From positions 62,001 through 126,000 of the forward strand of contig NZ_JADIKF010000030.1 of assembly GCF_016904945.1 (NCBI RefSeq): a stretch of 64,000 bases of DNA. Reading direction: 5' to 3'. Shown one piece after another: positions 52,171 through 62,122 of this stretch (within the stretch, counting starts at the first letter, position 1; every line of letters starts with the position of its first letter). The position numbers were made by a program, and so were the translations under genes. Under the pieces are notes generated by a model. The model was not told the origin of the DNA, did not search any database, and saw only the letters and a list, made by a program, of their open reading frames with translations. This stretch comes from Dyella mobilis. GTDB taxonomy: Bacteria; Pseudomonadota; Gammaproteobacteria; Xanthomonadales; Rhodanobacteraceae.

Positions 52171-52222
52171 AAAAACGGCCGCCCCCGACTCCTTGGGGTG
52201 ATGGTGACGAATCGGGGGCGGC
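52171..52222 (-). terminator. Rho-independent terminator of ubiK
   Basis: On the minus strand a perfect 11-base GC stem (52212-52222 with 52178-52188, 23-base loop) is followed by CGTTTTT. It starts 13 bases after the ubiK stop and separates ubiK from comM. Confidence 0.85.
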
Positions 52223-52234
52223 TACCGGAACTGG

Positions 52235-52492
52235 CTATGCCCGTTGAGGGGGCACGCCGGCTTCCAGCTCCGCCACGCGCTTCTCGAGTTCCTCGACCCT
52301 GGCGCGGGTACGCGCCAATACCTGGGTCTGAACATCGAATTCCTCTCGGGTAACTAGTTCGAGATGGCGCAATCCCTGCGCCAAGATATCGCGAAAATTG
52401 GCACGCATATCCTTATGCGCGTCTGCCAGCCCTGGCGGAACCAACGAAACAAGTCGATGGACAATTTGATCGATATCCTGCCTGCCCGTCAT
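52235..52492 (-). CDS. ubiK: Ubiquinone biosynthesis accessory factor UbiK
   Basis: This 85-residue protein is the YqiC/BMFP family factor that works with UbiJ. It begins MTGRQDIDQIVHRLVSLVP, has a helical N-terminal half, and ends in a coiled coil (RARVEELEKRVAELEAGV) as expected for its trimer. The start at 52492 follows GAGGTG and gives the normal family length; a start 41 codons upstream would be too long. It is divergent from glnB and forms a functional set with ubiJ and ubiB at 40 kb. Confidence 0.88.
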   Translation of the reverse strand: MTGRQDIDQIVHRLVSLVPPGLADAHKDMRANFRDILAQGLRHLELVTREEFDVQTQVLARTRARVEELEKRVAELEAGVPPQRA

Positions 52493-52527
52493 GGTAGGCA
52501 CCTCGAACCCGTCGAATGAAAGTCTAA

Positions 52528-53013
<486 letters not shown>

Positions 53014-53015
53014 GC

Positions 53016-53549
53016 TCAACCAGCCGCCCGCCCCCGCAAAATGCGCTGATGGTGAATCAGCAGGCCCGCGTAATAGCAGATGTAATACCCGACAAACAGG
53101 CCGAACATGGCCAATGTCAGCGGGCTCTGCCCCATGTCGGGGCCGTGGATCGGCGGTGTGCCGCCGGTCGGATCCTGCATCTGGGGTGACAGCATGGCGA
53201 AGCGCCACAGCAACCTCACCAGCAGCAATGCCGTGACGAATGTCCCCACGTAGGGATTGGGGACGTAGCAATCGCCCTTGACCGGGTCGACCTGGAACCG
53301 ACTGAGCCGCAAGCCAAGCAGGCCCAGGGCAACGCCCGCCAGCACGCCGCTGGCCAGGCCGCCCAACAGATGCGCGTCGCGCATGGCAAACGAGGCGGAA
53401 AGACAGCCCAGCACGGCAAAGACGAAAATGCGGAAAGTCATCTGGTTGCGCCGGATCGGCTGCAGGCCGAACTGGCGACGCACTCGCCGCCAGACGAGAA
53501 GCGCCACCACCGGAATCAAGATCAGCGGCATCGTGGAATGAGGTGTCAT
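53016..53549 (-). CDS. CcdC-like/DUF1453 membrane protein
   Basis: This 177-residue protein has four or five membrane helices and a hydrophobic N-terminus (STMPLILIPVVALLVW). The family resemblance is to CcdC-like/DUF1453 proteins, judged from the helix pattern and the polar loop VDPVKGDCYVPNPY. These have no defined role in this group. A GTG one codon upstream is an alternative start. It follows gpmA on the same strand after about 85 bases. Confidence 0.6.
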   Translation of the reverse strand: MTPHSTMPLILIPVVALLVWRRVRRQFGLQPIRRNQMTFRIFVFAVLGCLSASFAMRDAHLLGGLASGVLAGVALGLLGLRLSRFQVDPVKGDCYVPNPYVGTFVTALLLVRLLWRFAMLSPQMQDPTGGTPPIHGPDMGQSPLTLAMFGLFVGYYICYYAGLLIHHQRILRGRAAG

Positions 53550-53599
53550 CACGCAACCCTGCGCCAGGAGGATGCCGCCAGCTTAGCAATCGCCCCGGA

Positions 53600-53631
53600 G
53601 ACAGACGACTGACGTCTGTCATCCCTTTTTT
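53600..53631. terminator. Terminator-like hairpin between gpmA and the CcdC-like gene
   Basis: A perfect 8-base stem GACAGACG/CGTCTGTC (5-base loop) is followed on the plus strand by ATCCCTTTTTT. It lies 5 bases beyond the gpmA stop. The T-run is on the side facing gpmA, so it would best stop plus-strand transcription heading into gpmA; on the minus strand only the hairpin is present. Confidence 0.5.
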
Positions 53632-53635
53632 GGGA

Positions 53636-54379
53636 CTACTTGGCCTTGCCCTGGTTGGCCACGGCAGCCATTTTCGCGGCGATCGCGTCGGCGTCGCCCA
53701 GGTAGTAGTGACGCAGCGGCTTGAGCTCGTCGTCGAATTCGTAGACCAGCGGCACGCCGTTGGGGATGTTCAATTCGACGATGGCATCATCGGAAATGCC
53801 GTCGAGGTATTTCACCAGCGCGCGGATGGAATTGCCGTGCGCCACCAACAGCACGCGCTGGCCGCCGCTGATCGCGGGGGCGAGCACCTCGTTCCAGTAG
53901 GGCATTACCCGGGCCACGGTGTCCTTGAGGCACTCGGTGTCGGGAATCAGCTTGGGGTCCAGGGTGGTGTAGCGCGGATCGCGCAGCGACGGGTTGGCGG
54001 CACGGTCCAGGGCCGGCGGCGGAATATCGTAGCTGCGGCGCCAGACCTTGACCTGGTCCTCGCCGTACTTCGCCGCGGTTTCGGCTTTGTTGAGCCCGGT
54101 AAGCGCGCCGTAGTGGCGCTCGTTGAGGCGCCAGTCGGTCATCACCGGGATCCACATCTGGTCCATCGCGTCCTGCACGTGCCACAAGGTGCGCACGGCA
54201 CGCTTGAGTACGGACGTATGCGCCACGTCGAAGTGATAGCCGGCCTGGACCAGCAGCTCGCCGGCCTCCCTGGCCTCGGCCGCGCCTTGTTCGGTGATAT
54301 CGACATCCGCCCAGCCGCTGAAGCGGTTTTCGAGGTTCCACTGAGACTGGCCGTGACGGATCAATACGAGCTTGTGCAT
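53636..54379 (-). CDS. gpmA: 2,3-bisphosphoglycerate-dependent phosphoglycerate mutase
   Basis: This 247-residue histidine-phosphatase-fold enzyme interconverts 3- and 2-phosphoglycerate. The phospho-histidine is H9 in [10 protein letters not shown], with [11 protein letters not shown] and the second histidine in [14 protein letters not shown]. The length is normal for GpmA with the start at 54379; in-frame codons further upstream add a non-homologous 21-residue stretch. The ribosome binding site is weak. It is glycolytic and would serve GlcNAc-derived carbon. Confidence 0.95.
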   Translation of the reverse strand: MHKLVLIRHGQSQWNLENRFSGWADVDITEQGAAEAREAGELLVQAGYHFDVAHTSVLKRAVRTLWHVQDAMDQMWIPVMTDWRLNERHYGALTGLNKAETAAKYGEDQVKVWRRSYDIPPPALDRAANPSLRDPRYTTLDPKLIPDTECLKDTVARVMPYWNEVLAPAISGGQRVLLVAHGNSIRALVKYLDGISDDAIVELNIPNGVPLVYEFDDELKPLRHYYLGDADAIAAKMAAVANQGKAK

Positions 54380-54525
54380 GAGGTCGGTTCGATAAAGTGC
54401 GGGGCAAGCGGCCATGGTGAAGCCCCCTCCCACCTCCGTCAATTCCCGCCCCTGTCGGAAGTCACGCTAAACCCGCCGGTCCGTCGAAGCATCCTATGTA
54501 GGTCACGCCACTCAGGAGTTTTCTC

Positions 54526-55164
54526 ATGCGTCTGCTTATCTTGGCTTTTGCCCTGCTTCCCCTCGCCGCCATGGCCCAGGACATCGACAAGACCAACGGG
54601 GCCGCCGAAGTCGGGCCCGGCCAGCACGCGGGCAACGTGCACAGCGTGAATGGCTCGGTGCGCATCGAAGACGGCGCCGTGGTGCAGTCCGCCGGTACCG
54701 TCAACGGCTCGGTGGAGCTGGGCGCCAACGCACAGGCCACCACGCTGCAGACGGTCAACGGCCGTCTCGAACTGGGCCAGGCCAGTCGCGTCAGCGGCGA
54801 TATCGAAACCACCAACGGCGGCATTTCGCTGGCATCTCGCGCCGATGTCGCAGGCAGCGCGAGGACGACCAACGGGTCAATCCGACTCGACCAGGCGCAC
54901 GTCGGCCGAGGCATCGAAACCACCAGCGGCGACATCGTCGTGGGCGAAGGCTCGCGCGTGGACGGCGGCATCCTGATCAACGAAGTGCATGGATGGAATT
55001 CGTCCAATCGCGAACCGCACGTCGTGATCGGCCCGCACGCCATCGTCAACGGCACGCTGGAGTTTCGTCGCCCGGTGCGGCTGGACGTCAGCGACAGCGC
55101 GCAGATCGGTCCGGTGAAAGGCGCGACCGCCAACACCTTTCATGGCTCGTCGCCTTCCGAGTGA
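54526..55164 (+). CDS. Secreted protein with periodic NG repeats, bactofilin/DUF4097-like beta-helix
   Basis: The 212-residue protein has a signal peptide (1-17). From residue 42 the motif V/T-N-G recurs at 42, 60, 78, 97 and 116, with T-S-G at 134, that is every 18-19 residues. Each is followed by an alternating hydrophobic strand such as SVRIEDG, SVELGAN, RLELGQA and SIRLDQA. This is the pattern of a right-handed beta-helix as in bactofilin-like and polymer-forming domains. The C-terminal 60 residues are less regular. It may be a periplasmic scaffold; the function is not known. GGAG precedes the ATG. Confidence 0.8.
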   Translation: MRLLILAFALLPLAAMAQDIDKTNGAAEVGPGQHAGNVHSVNGSVRIEDGAVVQSAGTVNGSVELGANAQATTLQTVNGRLELGQASRVSGDIETTNGGISLASRADVAGSARTTNGSIRLDQAHVGRGIETTSGDIVVGEGSRVDGGILINEVHGWNSSNREPHVVIGPHAIVNGTLEFRRPVRLDVSDSAQIGPVKGATANTFHGSSPSE

Positions 55165-55185
55165 CAGCTGCCACGTAGCCCGGCC

Positions 55186-56160
<975 letters not shown>

Positions 56161-56241
56161 CTACGAGAAGGGTGAACGGCAGCCTCCAAGCCGTCCGAAC
56201 GATATCTAGGCAATCTTCAGGCCCGTCGCTAGGCTCATGAC

Positions 56242-57444
56242 ATGCGCATTACATCCATGCCACTAGCGGTTACGGCATACACCGCCACTTCCGCACTGGG
56301 CCTGGGCCTGGATGCCCATCTCCAGGCGCTGCAGCAGCAGCGCAGCGGGTTGCGCCCGAACGACTTCGGCCCGGCGTCGCTGGCCTGTTGGATCGGCCGC
56401 GTGACAGCCGTGGAATCGACCTCGCTGCCGGCCTCCCACGCGCAATGGGATTGCCGCAACAACCGCCTGGCCTGGCTCGGCCTCAATCAGGACAGCTTCG
56501 TGGCGCGCGTCCACTCGGCCATACATCGCCACGGCACAAGCCGCATCGCCGTGCTGCTCGGCACTTCCACGGCCAGCATCGGCGCCACCGAAGAGGGTTA
56601 TCGTCGGCTCGAAGACGACTGCCGCCTTCCGGCCGACCTGTACCGCCCGGCCATCCACAACCCGCACTCTCTCTCCGCGTTCGTGGCTTCCGTACTGGAT
56701 ATCCACGGCCCGTGCCAGACCATCTCCACGGCGTGTTCGTCCAGCGCCAAGGTGTTTGCTTGCGCCGAACGCCTCATTCGACTCGGCGTCGTCGACGCGG
56801 CGGTGGTGGGCGGCGTCGATTCGTTGTGCGACAGCGTCTTGTACGGTTTCAATGCGCTGGAGCTGGTGTCGCCCGAACCTTGCCGGCCGTTCGATGCAGC
56901 ACGCCGCGGCATCTCGATCGGCGAAGCCGCCGGCTTCGCCTTGCTCGAACGTGCTGACGCGCTACCCGAAGCCACTCAACAGCTGCTCGGCTACGGCGAA
57001 TCCAGCGACGCCCACCACATGTCCACTCCCGATCCCAATGGGGCCGGTGCAGAGCTGGCCCTGCGCGACGTATTCGAACGCGCGGGCATCGCGCCGGCGC
57101 AGGTGGACTACATCAACCTGCATGGCACCGCGAGCCAGAAAAACGACGCGATGGAAGCCGCCCTGGTCGCGCGCCTGTTTCCCAGCAGCACGCGCGTCAG
57201 CTCGACCAAGGGTTTGACCGGTCACACGCTAGGCGCTGCCGGCGTGATCGAGGCGGCCATCGCCTTGCTCGCCCTGCGCGAAGGATTCGTGCCCGGCAAT
57301 GCAGGCACCCGGTCGCCGGACCCGGCGTGCACGCCTCATTTCGCCTGGCGCAACGAAGCACGCCCGATACGCATCGCGCTAAGCCATTCATTCGGCTTTG
57401 GCGGCAGCAATGCCTGCCTGGCTTTTGCGGACACCCGTCGATGA
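56242..57444 (+). CDS. Beta-ketoacyl-ACP synthase of an aryl-polyene (xanthomonadin-like) locus
   Basis: This 400-residue KAS II-type ketosynthase elongates the polyene chain. The catalytic triad is complete: C165 in STACSSSAK, H294 in NLHGTASQKND and H328 in KGLTGHTLGAAG. The C-terminus shows SHSFGFGGSNACLAF. It is the first of three plus-strand genes with 4-base overlaps (ketosynthase, chain-length-factor-like, glycosyltransferase). It differs from FabF by context and by an N-terminus truncated to the core. The role in pigment synthesis is inferred from neighbours. Confidence 0.9.
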   Translation: MRITSMPLAVTAYTATSALGLGLDAHLQALQQQRSGLRPNDFGPASLACWIGRVTAVESTSLPASHAQWDCRNNRLAWLGLNQDSFVARVHSAIHRHGTSRIAVLLGTSTASIGATEEGYRRLEDDCRLPADLYRPAIHNPHSLSAFVASVLDIHGPCQTISTACSSSAKVFACAERLIRLGVVDAAVVGGVDSLCDSVLYGFNALELVSPEPCRPFDAARRGISIGEAAGFALLERADALPEATQQLLGYGESSDAHHMSTPDPNGAGAELALRDVFERAGIAPAQVDYINLHGTASQKNDAMEAALVARLFPSSTRVSSTKGLTGHTLGAAGVIEAAIALLALREGFVPGNAGTRSPDPACTPHFAWRNEARPIRIALSHSFGFGGSNACLAFADTRR

Positions 57445-58232
57445 GCGAGCTGCGCGTTCAAGTGGAAGGCATCGGCGCGTGGACTCCGCATGCGACAGGG
57501 TGGGATGCCTTCAAGCGCGTGTTTGCCGGCGATCCGCCGAGCGAATTGCCGGCTCGCCCGGCCGCAACGGCACTATCGCCCAATGAGCGTCGCCGTGCGC
57601 CTGAAAGCGTGCTCGTTGCCATCGAAGTCGCGGCGCAAGCCATCGCTGCAAGCCAGCGCGCTGGCGGCGACCTGGCTTGCGTGTTCGCATCGGCCTATGG
57701 CGACCAGGCCACCACGGACTATATGTGCCGCATACTGGCGCGTGCGCCCGCAGAACTTTCCCCCACGCGCTTCCACAACTCCGTACACAACGCCGCCGCC
57801 GGCTACTGGACGATTGCCACCGAATGCCGCGCGCCTTCAACGGCAATGTGCGCGGGACTGGCCACCTTCGGTGCCAGCCTGCTGGAAGCAGCCACTCAAG
57901 TGTGCGCGGACCATCGCGCCGTGCTGCTCGTATGCAGCGACACCGTTGGCGTCGGTCCGCTTGGGGAGCTCATCGGATGCCATCTCGCCTTCGGCTGTGC
58001 CATGGTGTTGGCACCGTGCACGGACCAAGGCGCGCTCTCGCTACGCCTTACCACGGTTGCGCAAGCACCGAGACACTCGCTGCTTGCGCCCACTTGCATG
58101 AAATGGATGTCCGAAAACCCCTCCGCCGCCAGCTTGCCACTGCTTGCCACCTTGGCGCACGGCGGAGGCGACTGCGTGTTGGCGGCTTCCGACCAGTTGG
58201 GGCTGCTCGTGCAGACGGAGGTGACTGCGTGA
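57441..58232 (+). CDS. Beta-ketoacyl synthase chain-length-factor-like protein
   Basis: This 263-residue protein resembles the N-terminal half of a thiolase-fold ketosynthase (aryl-polyene chain-length-factor-like, ApeC-type). The segment FHNSVHNAAAGYWTIATECRAPS has the family pattern, but the nucleophile cysteine position is not that of an active synthase. Such proteins pair with the active ketosynthase as a heterodimer. It overlaps the ketosynthase gene by 4 bases and the glycosyltransferase gene by 4 bases. Confidence 0.85.
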   Translation: MSELRVQVEGIGAWTPHATGWDAFKRVFAGDPPSELPARPAATALSPNERRRAPESVLVAIEVAAQAIAASQRAGGDLACVFASAYGDQATTDYMCRILARAPAELSPTRFHNSVHNAAAGYWTIATECRAPSTAMCAGLATFGASLLEAATQVCADHRAVLLVCSDTVGVGPLGELIGCHLAFGCAMVLAPCTDQGALSLRLTTVAQAPRHSLLAPTCMKWMSENPSAASLPLLATLAHGGGDCVLAASDQLGLLVQTEVTA

Positions 58233-58993
58233 ACGACAATCTACGCTGGTGCGTGCTCATCCCGTGCTTGAACGAAGAGAAGGCGATCAGCCAGGTCGTA
58301 AAATCGGCACTGCGATTAAGCGTGCCGATCATCGTCATCGACGACGGCTCCGACGACCGCACGCCCGACATCGTCGGCGCCATGCCGGCCACCCTGTTGC
58401 GTCACGAGCGGCGCCAAGGCAAGGGCGAAGCCTTGCGCACGGGCTTTCGCGAAGCCTTGCGCCTGGGCTTTGATGCGGTGGTGACCATGGATGGCGACGG
58501 CCAGCATCTTGCCGAAGACATCCCGCGCCTGGTCGATGTGGGCAAACGCTTTCCGGATCACATCGTCATCGGCGCGCGGCTGCTGCATCGCGAGCAGCAA
58601 CCCAAGGGGCGACGCCGCGCCAACGCTTTCGCCGACTGGGGCATTTCATGGGCCTGCGCACAACCCGTGGCGGATACGCAAAGCGGGCAGCGTTGGTATC
58701 CGCGCAGCGCATTGGACCTGGTCGAACTGGATGCCGAGAACTTCGTGTTCGAAGCGGCCGTACTGATTGCCGCCTCGCGCGAAAAAGGCCTGGGTATCGT
58801 TTCCGTGCCTATCGCTTCGCGTTATGAGGGGTCGTTCCGGTTGAGCCATTTCAGCCCGGTGCGCGACGTCGTGCGGATTGCCGCCTACACCCTCGGCCGG
58901 CTGATTCATTACGGCAACATCCGCGCGAGCTACAACCGTTCGCGCGCCCAGCCGCTGGTGATTGACGACAGCTACTCTCAACGCACGGTCTAA
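58229..58993 (+). CDS. Family-2 glycosyltransferase of the aryl-polyene locus
   Basis: This 254-residue GT-A-fold protein begins with the family-2 nucleotide-binding region CVLIPCLNEEKAISQVV and IIVIDDGSDDRT. The divalent-metal motif is MDGDGQH. The shortness and lack of obvious membrane helices suggest a cytosolic or peripheral enzyme that decorates a lipid or polyene intermediate, as in aryl-polyene clusters. The GTG start overlaps the preceding stop. It converges on the dehydratase gene with an 8-base gap. Confidence 0.87.
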   Translation: MNDNLRWCVLIPCLNEEKAISQVVKSALRLSVPIIVIDDGSDDRTPDIVGAMPATLLRHERRQGKGEALRTGFREALRLGFDAVVTMDGDGQHLAEDIPRLVDVGKRFPDHIVIGARLLHREQQPKGRRRANAFADWGISWACAQPVADTQSGQRWYPRSALDLVELDAENFVFEAAVLIAASREKGLGIVSVPIASRYEGSFRLSHFSPVRDVVRIAAYTLGRLIHYGNIRASYNRSRAQPLVIDDSYSQRTV

Positions 58994-59001
58994 GCGTCTT
59001 T

Positions 59002-59442
59002 CTACGCGTCGGTGTACATCACTGCCGTGCGGCCGGAAGCCAACGGCTGGCCATTCTGCAAAACGCTGAATGTGTATTGAGCGCCACGTTCGTCGGCGAA
59101 CAGGCATTCGGCATGGACGTCCAGCCGTCCTCGCGAAAGCTCCACGTATTCCACCGCCAGATGAACGTCGCGCAGGCTGACGAGCCGACCAGGCCGCATC
59201 CTGGCTTCATCGCGACTCGCCGCCAGCAGCGCCGCGTGAACCGCCGATGCCTGCGCGCCGTATTCCGCCAGATGCACGGCATGCAGACCCGCAGCGTAGC
59301 GCAGCGGATGGTCGTGCAAGCCGTGCCTTTGGGCGATGGCGTGCACGGTGCGGTCGTTCCAATCCAGCACGTGATCGAGCAGACACATGGCGCCCGCATG
59401 CGGAACCAGTTCGGACCAATGAGGCCGCGCAGGCGTACTCAC
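59002..59442 (-). CDS. Hotdog-fold 3-hydroxyacyl-ACP dehydratase (ApeP-type)
   Basis: This 146-residue protein has the pattern PHAGAMCLLDHVLDW near residue 14, the hotdog signature of FabZ-like ApeP dehydratases, then GLHAVHLAEYGAQA with a conserved histidine and glutamate. In aryl-polyene synthesis it would remove water from the 3-hydroxyacyl intermediate. It overlaps the acyltransferase gene by 4 bases at its start. Confidence 0.85.
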   Translation of the reverse strand: MSTPARPHWSELVPHAGAMCLLDHVLDWNDRTVHAIAQRHGLHDHPLRYAAGLHAVHLAEYGAQASAVHAALLAASRDEARMRPGRLVSLRDVHLAVEYVELSRGRLDVHAECLFADERGAQYTFSVLQNGQPLASGRTAVMYTDA

Positions 59443-60386
59443 CCTTCAGCCACCGTGTCGGCGGCGGCCAGCGCGATGGCCGGCGATTCTTCCTGCTGCC
59501 AGAAGTCGTAGAAATTGAACCAGTTGTAGGGATACAGGCGTGCGTAATGTTCCAACCGTTGCGCATAGCGATGAAGCACACCGTCGAGTGCCTGTTGACG
59601 CGACTCGCGCGGAATCTCCACGCGTTCGGCGAACAGCTCGAAGTTGAGGGTGTAGCGACATCCGCCGCGGTACATGCCAAAACACAACACCACCGGAACC
59701 TGCAGCGAATTGGCGAGCAGCCAGGGGCCGATCGGAAACGGTGCCGGTTTCCCCAGGAAATCGGTCTTGCGCAACGCTTCGCCGGCGCGGCCGCGATCGG
59801 CCAGCAAGGCCACCATGCCTCCGGTACGACAGGTTTCCGCCGCGGCAAGCGTCACGGCCGCGCCACCGCCCGATACGTTGATCACTGCCTTGCCCACTTC
59901 AGGAGCAAGCGCCTCCAACAGTTCGGTGATGACTGGCGTCTTGTGCTTGTCCAACAGTACGCGCAGCGGTACTTCCGGACAGCGGGCACCCAGGGCGCGC
60001 AACACTTCGAAGCTTCCCTGATGCGAACCGACAAGCAACACGCCCCGGCCTTGCGACAGGCAGAGTTCGAGCTGCTCCAGACCATTCACTTCGATCTCGA
60101 ATTCCCGCTCGCCGCGAGCCAACAGGTAAATGCGATCGGCCATGGTCACCGCGAAGCAGTGCAGGTGCTTGAGCACCTGCCAGGTGGAGGCACGGCGTCC
60201 AAACAGGCGCGTCAGGTACTGGCGGGATGCTCGACGCTCTGCCCCGCGCCGCAGGAAGTAGTACAAGGTGACCGGATAGAGACAACACAGCATGAAGCCG
60301 CGACCACAGCGCAAAGCCACGCGGAACAGCAGGCCCAATGAAGCCCGGCTGCCGCCCTCGCGTTGTTCCTGCCAGTGCGCGCTCAT
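59439..60386 (-). CDS. LpxL/HtrB-like acyltransferase of the aryl-polyene locus
   Basis: This 315-residue LpxL-family acyltransferase has an N-terminal membrane helix (about 22-45), the HX4E-type catalytic region GSHQGSFEVL and ADRGRAGEALRKTDFLG for acyl-acceptor binding. In aryl-polyene clusters such an enzyme attaches the polyene or a fatty acyl chain to its lipid carrier. The start codon overlaps the stop of the small hotdog protein, and the stop overlaps the dehydratase start, so four genes are tightly coupled. Confidence 0.88.
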   Translation of the reverse strand: MSAHWQEQREGGSRASLGLLFRVALRCGRGFMLCCLYPVTLYYFLRRGAERRASRQYLTRLFGRRASTWQVLKHLHCFAVTMADRIYLLARGEREFEIEVNGLEQLELCLSQGRGVLLVGSHQGSFEVLRALGARCPEVPLRVLLDKHKTPVITELLEALAPEVGKAVINVSGGGAAVTLAAAETCRTGGMVALLADRGRAGEALRKTDFLGKPAPFPIGPWLLANSLQVPVVLCFGMYRGGCRYTLNFELFAERVEIPRESRQQALDGVLHRYAQRLEHYARLYPYNWFNFYDFWQQEESPAIALAAADTVAEG

Positions 60387-60697
60387 GCCGCTCCCTCCAC
60401 GATGCCACGCGCGAGCAGTTGGCTCTCGCGCAGGATTTCGAAACGGATGCGTCCACTCTTTTCCACCAGCTCAAGCTCCGCCACCTCGCCGGGAAGCAAC
60501 GGAGCCATGAACTTGGTTTCCACGATCCTGGCCAGCCGCTGGCCGCGCCACGTACGCAGCGCCGTGGCCACGTGTTCAAGCAGCAGCACGCCGGGCACCA
60601 ATGGCTGCCCCGGAAAGTGACCGGGCAGGCAGGGATGCTCCGGAGGAATGCAGAGCTCCGTTCGATAACGGTGTCCGCTCTGGCTGGACTGGTCCAC
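60383..60697 (-). CDS. Small hotdog-fold dehydratase (ApeI/FabA-FabZ-like)
   Basis: The 104-residue protein has the hotdog motif PPEHPCLPGHFPGQPLVPGVL, split here as a 21-residue region near 18-38, whose HFPG and histidine match ApeI dehydratases. The reading frame is continuous from the ACP stop, and the only usable start is the GTG at 60697. No strong ribosome binding site is visible, which leaves the start uncertain. It overlaps the acyltransferase gene by 4 bases. Confidence 0.8.
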   Translation of the reverse strand: MDQSSQSGHRYRTELCIPPEHPCLPGHFPGQPLVPGVLLLEHVATALRTWRGQRLARIVETKFMAPLLPGEVAELELVEKSGRIRFEILRESQLLARGIVEGAA

Positions 60698-60766
60698 GTG
60701 GAAATACCGGTGAGGAATGCTATTGCGATGATGCTGACCCGACCTGTCAGGCGCCTTAACGCAAAA

Positions 60767-61036
60767 TCAGACGGTTCGTTCCCGTTCCACGTGTTCGCTG
60801 AGCGCATGCAAGCTGCTGAAAATGCGCTGGTTGTCCGGATGATCCGAACGCAACTGCATGCCATAGCGCTTGGACACGGCCAGCGCAATTTCCAGCGCAT
60901 CGATCGAATCCAGTCCCAGGTCACCGCCGAACAGGGGCGCCTGCGGATCGATCTGTGCGGGATCGACCGTCTCCAGATTGAGTGCGTCCACGATCAGGAT
61001 GGCCAGTTCGTGTTCGGCGGCGGTCTGCGTGGGCAT
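60767..61036 (-). CDS. Acyl carrier protein of the aryl-polyene locus
   Basis: The 89-residue acyl carrier protein has the phosphopantetheine serine S44 in GDLGLDSIDALEIALAV. It is longer than the housekeeping ACP and has a variable C-terminal tail. It heads the minus-strand arm of the pigment genes and is divergent from xanB2 across 93 bases. GGAG lies about 13 bases upstream of the ATG. Confidence 0.92.
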   Translation of the reverse strand: MPTQTAAEHELAILIVDALNLETVDPAQIDPQAPLFGGDLGLDSIDALEIALAVSKRYGMQLRSDHPDNQRIFSSLHALSEHVERERTV

Positions 61037-61129
61037 GCGTGTTTCGGTGCTCCGGCTTGCGAGGCCAGCCCCGAGGCTGGAACGGCCGGCCAGTGTAACA
61101 TAGGGGCCTTGTCGTCCCCGGTTGCAAGC

Positions 61130-62122
61130 ATGGCTCAGGCAAGCGAACACCTGCAGGTCCAGCCCGGCCTGCTCCGCGCTCCGCGCGTCACCTACCGCAT
61201 GGCGGCCCCACAGACGGTCTTGGCCGAGCCCGGTACGTTGGCAGCTTTCGGCTTCGGCGCCGGCGCTTCCGACAGCGACGATCCGCGCTGGCTGCGCGTG
61301 GCGCTGGAGTGCTTCGATGCTCCGGCGCCCGTGGAGCTGTGGCAGGTCGACGCCGAGGTCAGCCGGGGATGCGAAGGCGCCGTGCGCTGGTCGGCCGGCG
61401 GTGGCTGGCTGTTCGCTGCCGTCGAGCTGGACGAAGCCGATTTCGGCGGCATAGAAGGCGCATCCCGCCAGGCCTATACGGAGCTGCGCCGGTTTGTGGG
61501 CGCACGCGACGAAAGCTGCGTGCTGCGCATCTGGAACTACATCGCCGACATCAACCATGGCCAGGACGATGCAGAACGCTACAAGCAATTCTGCAATGGC
61601 CGCGCCGCCGGACTGGGCGACTTTTTCGCCCACGGCTTTCCTGCCGCTACGGCGATCGGACATCACGACCGCCGCCGCGTACTGCAGATCTACCTGCTGG
61701 CCAGCATCGACACGGGGCACGCCGTGGAAAATCCGCGCCAGGTCAGCGCATGGCACTATCCGCGCCAATACGGCCGTACCTCACCCGGATTCGCCCGCGC
61801 GATGCTGATGCCTGCGCGCGATGCACTGGCCATTTCCGGCACCGCAGCGGTGGTGGGTTACGCTTCGGCGCACGAAGGCGATCTCGACGCGCAGCTCAAC
61901 GAGACCTTGACCAATCTCGAAGCCTTGCTGGCCACGGCAGACATGCCGGCCGGCTTCGATACGCTTTCTCCGCTCAAGACCTACGTGCGCCATCCGGTAG
62001 ACGCGCCGCGAGTGCGTGACATCCTGCACCAGCGCCTGCCAGGCGTGCCGGTGCTGCTGTTGCATGGCGACGTTTGCCGCCGCGAGCTGCTAGTGGAGAT
62101 CGACGGCTGGCGCTACGCCTGA
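61130..62122 (+). CDS. xanB2: Chorismatase XanB2-like (3-/4-hydroxybenzoate synthase)
   Basis: This 330-residue protein resembles XanB2/FkbO-type chorismatases, which convert chorismate to 3- and 4-hydroxybenzoate. The region IWNYIADINHGQDDAERYKQFC split across residues 142-165 and the C-terminal LLLHGDVCRRELLVEIDG carry the family signature. In Xanthomonas the 3-isomer starts xanthomonadin synthesis and the 4-isomer feeds ubiquinone. Next to aryl-polyene genes it is presumably the pigment starter enzyme. It is longer than its ribosome binding site would show; CCGG is weak. It converges by a 10-base overlap with the kinase gene. Confidence 0.85.
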   Translation: MAQASEHLQVQPGLLRAPRVTYRMAAPQTVLAEPGTLAAFGFGAGASDSDDPRWLRVALECFDAPAPVELWQVDAEVSRGCEGAVRWSAGGGWLFAAVELDEADFGGIEGASRQAYTELRRFVGARDESCVLRIWNYIADINHGQDDAERYKQFCNGRAAGLGDFFAHGFPAATAIGHHDRRRVLQIYLLASIDTGHAVENPRQVSAWHYPRQYGRTSPGFARAMLMPARDALAISGTAAVVGYASAHEGDLDAQLNETLTNLEALLATADMPAGFDTLSPLKTYVRHPVDAPRVRDILHQRLPGVPVLLLHGDVCRRELLVEIDGWRYA

